Counted from the stretch's first letter, positions 1-8,675 are shown. The stretch: DNA of 64,000 nucleotides from Arthrobacter_E sp044748305 (GCF_044748305.1 NZ_JBIVFT010000001.1:248001-312000), one strand, 5' to 3'. The notes: a model not told the origin generated them from the letters alone. Made by a program: numbers and translations.

Positions 1-24
1 TGTGTGTTCACCCGTGACGAATGC

Positions 25-51
25 TTGGCACTCGCCTTGACCGAGTGCTAA
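25..51. promoter_or_regulatory. CIRCE element 1 (HrcA operator) upstream of groES
   Basis: TTGGCACTC-N9-GAGTGCTAA. The arms match the CIRCE consensus (TTAGCACTC-N9-GAGTGCTAA) with one change in the left arm. It covers the -35 region of the predicted groES promoter. Known role of CIRCE: binding of the HrcA repressor, released on heat shock. Confidence 0.93.
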
Positions 52-65
52 CCCGCCCCTACAGT
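37..65 (+). promoter_or_regulatory. Predicted sigma-A-type promoter of groES-groEL
   Basis: -35 TTGACC (37-42), a 17-bp spacer, and -10 TACAGT (60-65). Transcription would begin near 71-73, at the left edge of the second CIRCE element. The -35 lies inside CIRCE 1 and the start site at CIRCE 2, so HrcA bound to either element would block initiation. The promoter is read from sequence only. Confidence 0.75.
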
Positions 66-70
66 TTCTA

Positions 71-97
71 TTAGCACTCGAACCCCTCGGGTGCTAA
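71..97. promoter_or_regulatory. CIRCE element 2 (HrcA operator) upstream of groES
   Basis: TTAGCACTC-N9-GGGTGCTAA: a perfect left arm and one mismatch in the right arm relative to CIRCE. It sits at the predicted transcription start and within the 5' leader of groES. Confidence 0.93.
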
Positions 98-181
98 GCC
101 CAAGGTTGCTGCCGGCACCCGCGACGACGGTTTGCTCCCAGGCTGAAGACTTAAGAAATCTCATGAAAAGGAGAGAGCCGA

Positions 182-478
182 GTGTCGGTCTCCATCAAGC
201 CTCTTGAGGATCGTATTGTCATCCGCCAGCTCGCCGCAGAGGTGACCACCGCCTCCGGCCTGGTCATCCCGGACTCCGCACAGGAGAAGCCGCAGGAGGG
301 CGAAGTCGTCGCCGTCGGTCCCGGCCGCGTCGACGACAACGGCAACCGTGTGCCGATCGATGTCGCTGTGGGCGACGTCGTCCTGTACTCCAAGTACGGC
401 GGCACCGAGGTCAAGGCCGGCGGTGAGGAGTACCTCGTGCTCTCCTCCCGCGATGTCCTGGCGATCATCGTCAAGTAA
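182..478 (+). CDS. groES: Co-chaperonin GroES (Hsp10)
   Basis: This 98-residue protein is the usual length for GroES. It forms the heptameric lid of the GroEL folding chamber in the cytoplasm. The N-terminus (SIKPLEDRIVIRQ), the mobile-loop region with TTASGLVIPDSAQEKPQ, and the C-terminal part with VLYSKYGGTEV and a final LAIIVK are all typical. The start is GTG, chosen because AAAGGAGAG lies about 7 bases upstream. It is the first gene of a groES-groEL operon controlled by two CIRCE elements, so heat-inducible expression through HrcA is expected. Confidence 0.97.
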   Translation: MSVSIKPLEDRIVIRQLAAEVTTASGLVIPDSAQEKPQEGEVVAVGPGRVDDNGNRVPIDVAVGDVVLYSKYGGTEVKAGGEEYLVLSSRDVLAIIVK

Positions 479-502
479 CGCCCCTACAGCTCATGTAGCG
501 CA

Positions 503-560
503 GATCCCCGCACCGGGCCGGGTGCCCGGCCCGTCCGGCCCAGGCTCCGGTGCGGGGATC
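503..560 (+). promoter_or_regulatory. Large intercistronic hairpin between groES and groEL
   Basis: A perfect 14-bp inverted repeat (503-516 with 547-560) encloses a second GC stem (515-522 with 525-532). It begins 24 bases after the groES stop and ends 19 bases before the groEL start. No U-tract follows, so it does not look like an ordinary intrinsic terminator. It could attenuate read-through, mark a processing site or protect mRNA ends, setting the GroES to GroEL ratio. Function is inferred. Confidence 0.7.
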
Positions 561-579
561 CGCTGTTGAAAGGACACAC

Positions 580-2190
580 ATGGCAAAGCAACTTGCCTTC
601 GACGATGCCGCCCGCCGCGCGCTGGAAGCCGGCATCGACAAGCTGGCCAACACGGTCAAGGTCACCCTCGGTCCGCGTGGCCGGAACGTCGTGCTCGACA
701 AGAAGTGGGGTGCTCCCACCATCACCAACGATGGCGTGACCATCGCCCGTGAAGTCGAACTCGACGATCCGTATGAGAACCTCGGCGCGCAGCTGGCCAA
801 GGAAGTCGCCACGAAGACCAACGATGTGGCGGGCGACGGCACCACGACGGCGACCGTGCTGGCCCAGGCCTTCGTGAAGGAGGGTCTGCGCAACGTGGCC
901 GCGGGTGCTGCCCCCGGCGAGATCAAGCGAGGCATCGAGGCCGCTGTCGAGGCGGTGGCTGACCGTCTGCTGGAGAATGCCCGCGAGGTGGAAGGCAACC
1001 ACGTGGCCAACGTGGCCGCCATCTCCGCACAGTCCGAGGAGATCGGCGAGCTGCTCGCCGAGGCTTTCGGCAAGGTCGGCAAGGATGGTGTCATCACCAT
1101 CGAGGAATCCTCCACCACCCAGACCGAACTGGTCCTCACCGAGGGCATGCAGTTCGACAAGGGCTTCCTGTCCCCGTACTTCATCACGGACCAGGACCGC
1201 CAGGAGGCCGTCCTGGAGGACGCCTTCATCCTGATCAACCAGGGCAAGATCTCCAACCTCCAGGAGCTGCTGCCGCTGCTGGAGAAGACCCTGCAGGCCA
1301 GCAAGCCGCTGTTCGTGATCGCCGAGGACGTGGACGGCGAGGCGCTGTCCACCCTGATCGTGAACCGTCTGCGCGGCACCCTGAACGTCGTGGCCGTCAA
1401 GGCTCCCGGCTTCGGAGACCGCCGCAAGGCCATGCTGCAGGACATCGCGATCCTCACGGGTGCACAGGTCATCTCCCCGGAGCTGGGCCTCAGCCTGGAC
1501 CAGGTTGGCCTCGAGGTGCTCGGCACCGCGCGTCGCATCACCGTCACCAAGGATTCGACCACGGTGGTCGACGGCGCAGGTACGACTGAGGACGTCGCCT
1601 CCCGCGTGGCTCAGCTGCGCGCCGAGCTGGAGCGCACCGATTCCGAGTGGGATCGCGAGAAGCTCCAGGAGCGTCTGGCCAAGCTGGCCGGCGGCATCGG
1701 TGTCATCAAGGTCGGCGCCGCAACCGAGGTGGAGCTCAAGGAGAAGAAGCACCGCATCGAGGACGCCGTGTCCTCCACGCGTGCCGCTCTCGAAGAGGGC
1801 ATCGTCTCCGGCGGTGGTTCCGCTCTGATCCACGCCCTCAAGGCGCTGGATGAGAGCCCGGCGGTCGCAGCTCTGGAAGGTGACGCGGCGGCTGCCGTCG
1901 GCATCGTCCGCCGCGCCCTGGCCCAGCCGCTGCGCTGGATCGCGCAGAACGCGGGCTTCGACGGCTTCGTGGTGGTTTCCAAGGTCTCCGAGCTGGAGAA
2001 CAACCACGGCTTCAACGCGAAGACCGGCGAGTACCAGAACCTCATCGAGGCCGGCGTCATCGACCCGGTCAAGGTCACCCGTTCGGCTCTGCGCAACGCG
2101 GCCTCCATCGCGGCGCTCGTGCTGACCACGGAGACCCTGGTCGCGGAGAAGCCCTCCGAAGAGGACGAGCACGCAGGTCACCAGCACTGA
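580..2190 (+). CDS. groEL: Chaperonin GroEL (Hsp60), GroEL1-type
   Basis: This is a 536-residue chaperonin that refolds proteins in an ATP-driven double-ring complex with GroES. Family signatures include the N-terminal MAKQLAFDDAARRALEAG, the nucleotide-binding VTLGPRGRNVVLDKKWG and VAGDGTTTATVLA, and the conserved ALEEGIVSGGGSALI near the C-terminal third. The start is ATG 580, 7 bases after GAAAGGA; an in-frame GTG upstream adds ten residues unlike the family. The protein ends in a short acidic and histidine-containing tail (EEDEHAGHQH) instead of the GGM repeat of housekeeping GroEL. In actinobacteria this type of tail marks GroEL1, the copy next to groES, so a second groEL elsewhere in the genome is expected. 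Confidence 0.97.
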   Translation: MAKQLAFDDAARRALEAGIDKLANTVKVTLGPRGRNVVLDKKWGAPTITNDGVTIAREVELDDPYENLGAQLAKEVATKTNDVAGDGTTTATVLAQAFVKEGLRNVAAGAAPGEIKRGIEAAVEAVADRLLENAREVEGNHVANVAAISAQSEEIGELLAEAFGKVGKDGVITIEESSTTQTELVLTEGMQFDKGFLSPYFITDQDRQEAVLEDAFILINQGKISNLQELLPLLEKTLQASKPLFVIAEDVDGEALSTLIVNRLRGTLNVVAVKAPGFGDRRKAMLQDIAILTGAQVISPELGLSLDQVGLEVLGTARRITVTKDSTTVVDGAGTTEDVASRVAQLRAELERTDSEWDREKLQERLAKLAGGIGVIKVGAATEVELKEKKHRIEDAVSSTRAALEEGIVSGGGSALIHALKALDESPAVAALEGDAAAAVGIVRRALAQPLRWIAQNAGFDGFVVVSKVSELENNHGFNAKTGEYQNLIEAGVIDPVKVTRSALRNAASIAALVLTTETLVAEKPSEEDEHAGHQH

Positions 2191-2211
2191 CCCGTTCGCT
2201 GACACGGAAAG

Positions 2212-2242
2212 GCCCGGATCCCCCCAATGGATCCGGGCTTTT
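2212..2242 (+). terminator. Intrinsic terminator of groES-groEL
   Basis: A 10-bp GC-rich stem (GCCCGGATCC, 2212-2221, with its complement 2229-2238) is followed directly by TTTT. It lies 21 bases after the groEL stop and before the convergent gene ending at 2265. Confidence 0.85.
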
Positions 2243-2264
2243 CGTGTCTTCAGCGGGGAAGGGC

Positions 2265-3251
2265 TCAGCGCCCGGCCGTGGCGCTCGCTTTCGGGGCCGG
2301 GGTGACCGACGACGACGGCGCGGGGGAGATCGGCGCGGAAGTCGTCCCGTTGCCGGGCACGGCGCTGCCCGGTGTGGTTGGGCTGGGCGCGGGGCTCATG
2401 TCCGGGGTCGAGGCTCCGGACGTGCTGCGCGGAGCCACGGTCCACGGCCCGGGATCTTCCGCCGGGGCCAGATCCACCGGAACGGTGGACCCGTCGTAGC
2501 TGAAGAATCTGACGTTCTCCAGGCGCGATCCATCCGGCCCGTAGACGAACAGCGGTCCGACCACCGAGCCGTTGTGGCAGACTCCGTCGTAAACGGTGCA
2601 CGGTCCGCCGGGAGGCGTGTACCCGGTGTACGCCTCGGTGCTGTTCGCGACCGCGATGGCCAGGGGGACCATTACGAGGGAAGCGGCGACCGTCACCACA
2701 TTGGTGATCGTCCGCAGCCGGGCCGGCCACTGCCCGGGCCGAAGGACCCTGGTGCTCCAGCTGACGCTCAGTACCACGCAGAGGATGAAGAACGCCCAGG
2801 TCAACGGTCCGTGCGGGAAGACGAAGCGGGGGACCCCTGATCCCCACGCCGACGCGAAGATCTGGTACACCGTCCAGGCACGCACCACCCACCAGAGCGG
2901 TCGCAGCAGGACGAGGAAGTCCCAGGCGGCCCGGAGGAGGGGGTACCGGTCTGCGGCGAGGCGGAGCTTGGTGACCGCCTCCCGGTACGCGGCGGTGAGG
3001 CCGCGCGCCGCACCGGACCGGCTCGCCGTCCTGGGTCCGAACCCGGCGGACGTCCGCAGTTCCGCCGCGTAGGCGGCCGGCGATTCCAGCGGCGGCGTCC
3101 CGGACTCACGGAACTGCTCCAGGAGGTCGGCGTCGAGGCCTTCGGTGAGCTCGTCGACGTCGTGCTTCGGCAGGTCGCCGAGCTCACGGCGGACTGCCGC
3201 GGCGTAGTCGGCGATGGCTGCCGGCATGCCCGTGATTCCTGTGGTGCTCAT
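2265..3251 (-). CDS. PadR-associated HAAS/DUF1700-like membrane protein
   Basis: This is a 328-residue protein. The N-terminal ~80 residues are soluble and helical (IADYAAAVRRELGDLPKHDVDELTEG), the pattern of HAAS/DUF1700-type domains that accompany PadR regulators. Three hydrophobic segments follow (about residues 115-145, 155-178 and 190-212), then an extracytoplasmic part and a Pro/Ser/Thr/Ala-rich C-terminal tail. The start ATG overlaps the stop of the PadR gene as ATGA, so the two are translationally coupled. Such pairs usually act together, with PadR controlling the membrane partner; the process they affect here is unknown. An upstream in-frame start is rejected because it would extend 30 residues into the regulator gene. 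Confidence 0.7.
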   Translation of the reverse strand: MSTTGITGMPAAIADYAAAVRRELGDLPKHDVDELTEGLDADLLEQFRESGTPPLESPAAYAAELRTSAGFGPRTASRSGAARGLTAAYREAVTKLRLAADRYPLLRAAWDFLVLLRPLWWVVRAWTVYQIFASAWGSGVPRFVFPHGPLTWAFFILCVVLSVSWSTRVLRPGQWPARLRTITNVVTVAASLVMVPLAIAVANSTEAYTGYTPPGGPCTVYDGVCHNGSVVGPLFVYGPDGSRLENVRFFSYDGSTVPVDLAPAEDPGPWTVAPRSTSGASTPDMSPAPSPTTPGSAVPGNGTTSAPISPAPSSSVTPAPKASATAGR

Positions 3252-3613
3252 TCCGTCTCCTGGATGGTTTCGGTGGTGCGGGTGCCGGGGAGCGGAGCTC
3301 CGGAGATCAGCAGGTCCATGCTGCGTGAGAAGTCCTGCCATCCTTTGGCCTGGACCTCCAGCAGGGCTTTGCCCTGCGCGTTGATGCCGTAGTACTTCCG
3401 ATGCGGGCCCCCATCGGAGGGCACGACGTAGCTGCTGAGTGCGCCCCCGTTGTAGAGGCGGCGCAGTGTGCCGTAGACCGAGGCGTCACCGACCTCTTCC
3501 AGCCCTGCCGCGCGGAGCCGACGGACGACGTCGTAACCGTAGCCGTCCTCCCGGTCCAGTACGGCCAGGACCGCGAGGTCCAGGACGCCTTTGAGCAGCT
3601 GTGTGGTTTCCAC
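3248..3613 (-). CDS. PadR-family transcriptional regulator
   Basis: This 121-residue winged-helix protein has the PadR signature: LKGVLDLAVLAVLDREDGYGYDV at the N-terminus, then DASVYGTLRRLYNGGALSSY as the recognition and wing region, and RKYYGINAQGKALL. The start is GTG 3613, behind a purine-rich stretch (AGGTGAGAGAGGGGG). A dyad between its -35 and -10 elements suggests autorepression, which is how PadR proteins usually work. It heads a two-gene operon with the overlapping membrane protein. The effector is unknown. Confidence 0.9.
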   Translation of the reverse strand: METTQLLKGVLDLAVLAVLDREDGYGYDVVRRLRAAGLEEVGDASVYGTLRRLYNGGALSSYVVPSDGGPHRKYYGINAQGKALLEVQAKGWQDFSRSMDLLISGAPLPGTRTTETIQETE

Positions 3614-3663
3614 GGATCCCCCTCTCTCACCTCTGGTGAACTTGCGTGCTTCTTCTGCACACG

Positions 3664-3691
3664 ACACTACTATGCAATGCGCACTAGTCAA
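3664..3691 (-). promoter_or_regulatory. padR promoter with overlapping operator dyad
   Basis: On the minus strand, -35 TTGACT (3691-3686) and -10 TAGTGT (3669-3664) are 16 bp apart. A 23-bp imperfect palindrome (3666-3688, outer arms ACTA/TAGT, inner GCA/TGC, 8 of 11 positions paired) fills the interval. The position is right for PadR autorepression; binding is inferred. Confidence 0.6.
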
Positions 3692-3811
3692 GAGTGCGGA
3701 GTAGGTCGGGAGGCCCCGAGTGGGCGCACAGCGGACGCACAGGCTAGAATGTAACGGTGAGATAACGGCCATCCTTCCGGCAGGCGAACCGATACACGAC
3801 TCAGCGAGATC

Positions 3812-5881
3812 ATGACCCAGACTTCAGTGCAGACCACGGGCGGGACGGCCGCCGGTTCGACGACGGCGACCGTGCGGAACGGGCTGCGTTCCTTCCGCCC
3901 GGAGATCCAGGGATTGCGGGCCCTGGCCGTGCTGATGGTGGTCACCTATCACGTCTGGTTCGGGCGGGTCTCCGGCGGCGTGGACGCCTTCCTGCTGATC
4001 TCCGCGTTCCTGATGACCATGCAGTTCACCCGGCGCTTCGACAAAGGGCAGCGCGTGAACCTGCCCAAGCACTATCTGCACGTCTTCCGGAGGCTCCTCC
4101 CGGCCGCCGTCCTGGTCATCGTGGCAGTGCTCCTGGCATCCCGGTTCCTGGTCCCCGCCACCCGCTGGGCCGAAGTCATCGGACAAGGGCTGGCCTCCCT
4201 CTTCTATGTCCAGAACTGGGCACTGCAAAGCCAAGCCGTGGACTACTACGCCGCGGATCACTCCCTGGCCAGCCCCTTCCAGCACTTCTGGTCCCTGTCC
4301 ATCCAGGGGCAGGTCTTCATCCTCTGGCCGCTGATCTTCGTGCTGTGCGCCGTGCTGGCCCGGAAGATGAAATGGAACTACCGGGGCATCCTGCTCGCGG
4401 TGTTCGCCGTGATCTTCCTGGCGTCCTTCATTCACTCGGTGCAGTACACGGCCTCACACCAATTGCTGGCCTACTTCGACACCTTCTCCAGGCTCTGGGA
4501 ATTCGCTCTGGGCAGTCTGCTGGCCCTCCTGCTCCCGTATCTGAACCCGGCACGAGGCGTGCGGGTGTTCCTGGGCTGGGCAGGGGTCGTGGCCATGCTC
4601 AGTTGCGGTTTCGTGCTGGACGTCCAAGGCGTGTTCCCCGGGTATGTCGCACTATGGCCGACGCTCGCGGTCTCCGCGGTGATCGTGGCGGGAGCGAGCG
4701 GCTCGCGCTGGGGCGTGGACCGGATCCTCAGTTCCGCCCCGCTGACCCGGCTCGGAGGCAACTCCTATGCCCTGTATCTCTGGCACTGGCCCGTCCTGAC
4801 CTTGACCCTGATCGTCGCCGACCGGGACTCGGCGGGATTCCTGCTGGGGCTGGGAGTCATCGCATTCTCCCTGGTGCTCGCCGTCCTCACCACGCGTTTC
4901 GTCGAGAAGCCGCTGCGCAGCTGGTCCTGGCCGGAGACCCGGACCCGGAACGCGGTCCTCGCCACCGTGGCGTTCGTCCTTTGTGCGGCCGTGCCGCTGA
5001 CCGCGTGGCGCGCGGATTACTCGGCGAAATCACTCACACCGGTGAGTGTGTCCACGGCCACCAATCCGGGGGCCACGAGCCTGGATCCTGGTTACGTGCC
5101 CATGGATGAGCCCACGTCCACTGTCGTGCCGCGGCCCGAACGGGTCGGCAACGACTGGACGACGCTGGACGGCAGCTGTGCAGGGGACTTCCAGCCCGCC
5201 GTCGGCGATGAAGTGATCCGCAACTGTGCCATGCAGACGCCGGACGGACCGGCCAGTAAGACGGTGCTCGTTGTGGGGCACTCCCACGCGCAGCAGATGC
5301 TCGCCGCCATCAAGCCGCTGGCGGAGAAGGAGCACTGGAACCTGATCGCGGACGTCAAGGGCGGGTGCCCGTATTCCCCGCTGGAGCTCACCGGCAATGA
5401 GGAATGCGACGAATTCAACGGCGACCTCCGCCAGTACATCTCGCAGGTGAAGCCGGATCTGGTGATCACCATGGCGACTCAGTCGACGCCGGACTCTCCC
5501 CAGGAGGAGATGAGCCTCGGGTTCACCCAGATGGCGCGGGATCTGGACCACCAGGGCATCAAGCTGCTGGGTATCCGGGACAACCCGCGCTCCAGCAAGA
5601 ATCTCGCTGAATGTGCTCTGTCCAAAGGCATGGACAACCCGTCGTGCCTGCTGAACCGCAGCGACGTGCTGTCCCAGACCCCCGCCTATGCCTCCCTGCA
5701 AGGCTCTCTGAAGAACACCACGTTCATGGACCTCAGCAACTACATCTGCACGCCCAGCGAGTGTCCGCCCGTGGTCGGCAACGTCCGGGTCTTCCTGGAC
5801 TCCAACCATCTGACCCAGACTTTCGTCGAAACTCTGGCCACCCCCTTCGCCACGGAGTTCGCCCGTCTCTTCAGGTGGTGA
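3812..5881 (+). CDS. OatA-like membrane acyltransferase (AT3 domain plus SGNH domain)
   Basis: This 689-residue protein is a two-domain O-acyltransferase. Residues about 28-370 form the acyltransferase-3 membrane domain: RPEIQGLRALAVLMVVTYH carries the conserved Arg and the catalytic His, followed by about ten hydrophobic segments. Residues about 440-689 are an extracytoplasmic SGNH hydrolase-like domain, with VVGHSHAQQ near residue 487 as block I (usual form GDSH/GDSD) and DSNHLT near 663 as the Asp-His block. Such proteins add acyl groups, usually acetyl, to cell-wall peptidoglycan, wall polymers or exported glycans; the substrate here cannot be read. A possible -10, TAGAAT, is at 3745-3750. 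The gene stands alone between padR and guaB. Confidence 0.88.
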   Translation: MTQTSVQTTGGTAAGSTTATVRNGLRSFRPEIQGLRALAVLMVVTYHVWFGRVSGGVDAFLLISAFLMTMQFTRRFDKGQRVNLPKHYLHVFRRLLPAAVLVIVAVLLASRFLVPATRWAEVIGQGLASLFYVQNWALQSQAVDYYAADHSLASPFQHFWSLSIQGQVFILWPLIFVLCAVLARKMKWNYRGILLAVFAVIFLASFIHSVQYTASHQLLAYFDTFSRLWEFALGSLLALLLPYLNPARGVRVFLGWAGVVAMLSCGFVLDVQGVFPGYVALWPTLAVSAVIVAGASGSRWGVDRILSSAPLTRLGGNSYALYLWHWPVLTLTLIVADRDSAGFLLGLGVIAFSLVLAVLTTRFVEKPLRSWSWPETRTRNAVLATVAFVLCAAVPLTAWRADYSAKSLTPVSVSTATNPGATSLDPGYVPMDEPTSTVVPRPERVGNDWTTLDGSCAGDFQPAVGDEVIRNCAMQTPDGPASKTVLVVGHSHAQQMLAAIKPLAEKEHWNLIADVKGGCPYSPLELTGNEECDEFNGDLRQYISQVKPDLVITMATQSTPDSPQEEMSLGFTQMARDLDHQGIKLLGIRDNPRSSKNLAECALSKGMDNPSCLLNRSDVLSQTPAYASLQGSLKNTTFMDLSNYICTPSECPPVVGNVRVFLDSNHLTQTFVETLATPFATEFARLFRW

Positions 5882-6018
5882 ACGTCACCCCTCTCCGGGG
5901 GAACGGGTAGCCCGTCCTGCGCGTTTAGAATTAAATCCACCACGCACGGACCAGACCCGTAATGACTGGCTGGTCATCTGCTGCACACCCACCCGGTAAC
6001 CCCGAAAGAGTCGCACTC

Positions 6019-7530
6019 ATGACCACCCCCGAACACGATCCGTTCGCACTCATCGGCCTGACCTACGACGACGTCCTGCTCCTCCCCGGGCACACGGACG
6101 TCATCCCCTCCGAGGCCGACACCTCCTCCCGCATCTCCAAGCGCATCACGGTCCAGACCCCGCTGCTTTCGGCGGCCATGGACACCGTGACCGAGTCCCG
6201 CATGGCCATCGCCATGGCACGCCAAGGCGGCCTGGGCGTCATCCATCGCAATCTGGCCATCGCGGATCAGGCCGATCACGTCGATCGCGTCAAGCGCAGC
6301 GAGTCCGGCATGATCACCAACCCGCTCGTGATCGGCCCGGACGCCACACTCCTGGAACTGGACCAGCTCTGCGCCCGCTACCGCGTGTCCGGACTCCCGG
6401 TGGTGGATGGCGACAACCGCCTGCTGGGCATCATCACCAACCGCGACACCCGCTTCGTGCCGGAGAGCGAGTACTCGAGCCGTCTGGTCCGCGACATCAT
6501 GACCAAGATGCCGCTCATCACGGGCCGCGTGGGCATCAGCCGCGAAGAGGCATCGGATCTGCTTGCCAAGAACAAGATCGAGAAGCTTCCCCTGGTGGAC
6601 GCCGACGGCCGTCTTCAGGGGCTCATCACCACCAAAGACTTCACCAAGGCTGAGCAGTACCCTCTCGCCACCAAGGACGAGGAAGGCCGCCTGCGTGTCG
6701 GCGCCGCGATCGGATTCTTCGGTGACGGCTGGGAGCGTGCGATGACCCTCGTGGAGGCCGGCGTCGACGCGCTCTTCGTGGACACGGCCAACGGTCACTC
6801 CCAGGGCGTGCTGGAGATGATCTCCCGCCTGAAGAAGGAGAAGGCCGCGGCGCACGTGGACATCATCGGTGGCCAGGCCGCCACCCGTGAGGGTGCTCAG
6901 GCACTCATCGACGCCGGTGCCGACGGTATCAAGGTCGGAGTCGGTCCGGGTTCCATCTGCACCACCCGCGTGGTCGCAGGCGTCGGTGTTCCGCAGATTA
7001 CCGCGATCTACGAATCCGCCAAGGCGGCCAAGCCGGCCGGTGTCCCGTTGATCGCCGACGGCGGCCTGCAGTACTCGGGCGACATCGGCAAGGCCCTGGT
7101 GGCGGGCGCCGACACCGTCATGCTCGGTTCGCTGCTGGCTGGTTGCGAGGAGTCCCCGGGCGACCTCATCTTCGTCAACGGCAAGCAGTACAAGAGCTAC
7201 CGGGGCATGGGGTCCTTGGGGGCCATGCAGACCCGCGGCAAGAACACCTCGTACTCGAAGGACCGTTACTTCCAGGCGGACGTCTCCGGGGACGACAAGC
7301 TCATCCCCGAGGGCATCGAAGGCCGTGTCGCCTACCGCGGCCCGCTGTCCTCCGTGGCGTACCAGCTGGTGGGCGGCCTGCGCCAGACCATGTTCTACGT
7401 CGGTTCCCCGACCATCCCCGAGCTGAAGGCACGCGGCAAGTTCGTCCGCATCACCCCGGCCGGTCTCAAGGAGAGCCACCCGCACGACATTCAGATGACC
7501 GTCGAGGCACCGAACTACACCTCACGCTGA
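6019..7530 (+). CDS. guaB: Inosine-5'-monophosphate dehydrogenase
   Basis: This 503-residue enzyme oxidises IMP to XMP with NAD+, the committed step to GMP. The TIM-barrel start (FALIGLTYDDVLLLPG), two CBS domains inserted at about residues 95-215, and the catalytic loop GPGSICTTRVVAG with the nucleophile Cys314 are all present. The monovalent-cation and IMP sites (IADGGLQYSGDIGKAL) and the C-terminal flap region with YFQ and GIEGRVAYRG follow. The start is ATG 6019; an upstream in-frame start adds 19 residues without family similarity. A -10-like TAGAAT at 5926-5931 suggests a leader of about 80 nt. GMP synthase is 19 kb away, so this is not a guaBA operon. Confidence 0.97.
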   Translation: MTTPEHDPFALIGLTYDDVLLLPGHTDVIPSEADTSSRISKRITVQTPLLSAAMDTVTESRMAIAMARQGGLGVIHRNLAIADQADHVDRVKRSESGMITNPLVIGPDATLLELDQLCARYRVSGLPVVDGDNRLLGIITNRDTRFVPESEYSSRLVRDIMTKMPLITGRVGISREEASDLLAKNKIEKLPLVDADGRLQGLITTKDFTKAEQYPLATKDEEGRLRVGAAIGFFGDGWERAMTLVEAGVDALFVDTANGHSQGVLEMISRLKKEKAAAHVDIIGGQAATREGAQALIDAGADGIKVGVGPGSICTTRVVAGVGVPQITAIYESAKAAKPAGVPLIADGGLQYSGDIGKALVAGADTVMLGSLLAGCEESPGDLIFVNGKQYKSYRGMGSLGAMQTRGKNTSYSKDRYFQADVSGDDKLIPEGIEGRVAYRGPLSSVAYQLVGGLRQTMFYVGSPTIPELKARGKFVRITPAGLKESHPHDIQMTVEAPNYTSR

Positions 7531-7541
7531 GTCTCCTGAAC

Positions 7542-7593
7542 AACGACGACGGCGGCGGGTCACCCGGAAAGGTGACCCGCCGCCGTCGTCGTT
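7542..7593. terminator. Bidirectional hairpin terminator between guaB and the siderophore-binding gene
   Basis: A perfect 23-bp inverted repeat (7542-7564 with 7571-7593) has a 6-nt loop. It lies between convergent genes, 11 bases after the guaB stop and 20 bases before the end of the minus-strand gene. AAC/GTT ends give only weak U-tracts on both strands. Confidence 0.85.
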
Positions 7594-7613
7594 CGCGGGG
7601 TGGCGACGGGGCG

Positions 7614-8612
7614 TCAGCTCTTCACGGCGAGCTGGGGGTCCACACCGAAGTGCTCTGCCAGCTTGCTCAGCGCCGCATTGGCACCCTGGAGGCTGACCGA
7701 GGTGGCGAAGACGGTGTCGCTGACTTCGAGCACGTCTCCCTTGAGGGACTTCCACAAGGGGTTGGCCTGGAACTTGTCCCGCAGCTTGAGCGCCTTGTCG
7801 CCACCGGAGGCGGTGGCCGAGGTGACGATCAGACCGGCGTCCGCCTCCAGCAGCTTCTCCTGCGAGAGCTCGGTGAAGATGGTGTCCTTGGAGTCCGGCT
7901 GCCCCGCGGGCCGGGGGATGCCTGCGTCCTTCATGATCTCGCCGAAGAACGAGTTCGTGGAGTAGAGCCGTGCGGTGTCCTCTCCGGAGAACCGCAGGTA
8001 GGAGTAGGTGAGTCCAGGCTTCTTCGCCAGGATCTCGGCGCCGACCTTCTTCGCCCGGGCCTCGTAATCGGAGATGAGTTTCTCGGCCAGGTCTTTTTTG
8101 CCCAGGGCGTCCCCGAGCATGACGATGTTCTGCTTCCAGGTCGGGCCGGTCGTGGTGGAGAAGACGGTCGGTGCGATCTTGTTCAGCTGGCCGTAGAGAG
8201 CCTCGTGCCGGACCTTCGCCGAGACGATCAGATCGGGCTTCGCATCGAGGATCTTGTCCAGGCTCGGCTCGGCCAGGGAACCGACGTCGACTGCGTCCTT
8301 GGTCTGGGCGCTGACGTCGCCGAGGTAGTCCGGGAAGCTGACGTCGCCCTTGCGGTAGATGGTGTAGCCTGCGATGTCCGCGCCCAGAGCGAGAGCGGCA
8401 TCGGTGTAGCTCGGGTCGAGGGTCGCCACCCGGACCGGCTTGGACTCGATCGTGGTGGTTCCCATGGCGTGTTCGATCGTCTTGGGGAATTGCGTGTCGG
8501 AGGTGCCGGAAGCGGGGGCCGCCGGCGCGGAACCACCGCAGGCGGTCAGGGTGAGGAGTGCGGCGGCCGCGGCCGTGCCGAGCAGGGATCGCGTGAATCG
8601 GGTTCGGAACAT
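7614..8612 (-). CDS. Iron-siderophore ABC transporter substrate-binding lipoprotein (FepB/FecB type)
   Basis: This 332-residue protein begins with a lipoprotein signal peptide ending LLTLTACGG (lipidated Cys25). It is followed by a periplasmic-binding fold typical of iron-siderophore receptors: KPVRVATLDPSYTDAALALG, then EPSLDKILDAKPDLIV, and WKSLKGDVLEVSD near the C-terminus. It would capture a ferric siderophore at the membrane face and pass it to the divergently encoded permeases at 8768-10875. The start is ATG 8612 at the signal peptide; upstream in-frame starts would run into the shared promoter. An iron box in the intergenic region predicts induction under iron limitation. Confidence 0.93.
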   Translation of the reverse strand: MFRTRFTRSLLGTAAAAALLTLTACGGSAPAAPASGTSDTQFPKTIEHAMGTTTIESKPVRVATLDPSYTDAALALGADIAGYTIYRKGDVSFPDYLGDVSAQTKDAVDVGSLAEPSLDKILDAKPDLIVSAKVRHEALYGQLNKIAPTVFSTTTGPTWKQNIVMLGDALGKKDLAEKLISDYEARAKKVGAEILAKKPGLTYSYLRFSGEDTARLYSTNSFFGEIMKDAGIPRPAGQPDSKDTIFTELSQEKLLEADAGLIVTSATASGGDKALKLRDKFQANPLWKSLKGDVLEVSDTVFATSVSLQGANAALSKLAEHFGVDPQLAVKS

Positions 8613-8675
8613 GGGTGCCTTCGTCAAAGGGGAGGGGGGACCCCGGAACCTCGTCATGCAGGTTCCGGTTCGGAC

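Noticed and set aside
484..2892. An 802-codon open frame on the minus strand opposite groEL
   Set aside because: It is the mirror of a GC-rich coding frame, has no family pattern, and spans groEL plus unrelated downstream sequence.
7542..7593. The guaB-siderophore gene hairpin considered as a third member of the long-palindrome families
   Set aside because: Its arm (a run of GAC/GGC triplets) shares no sequence with either family; it looks like an ordinary bidirectional terminator.
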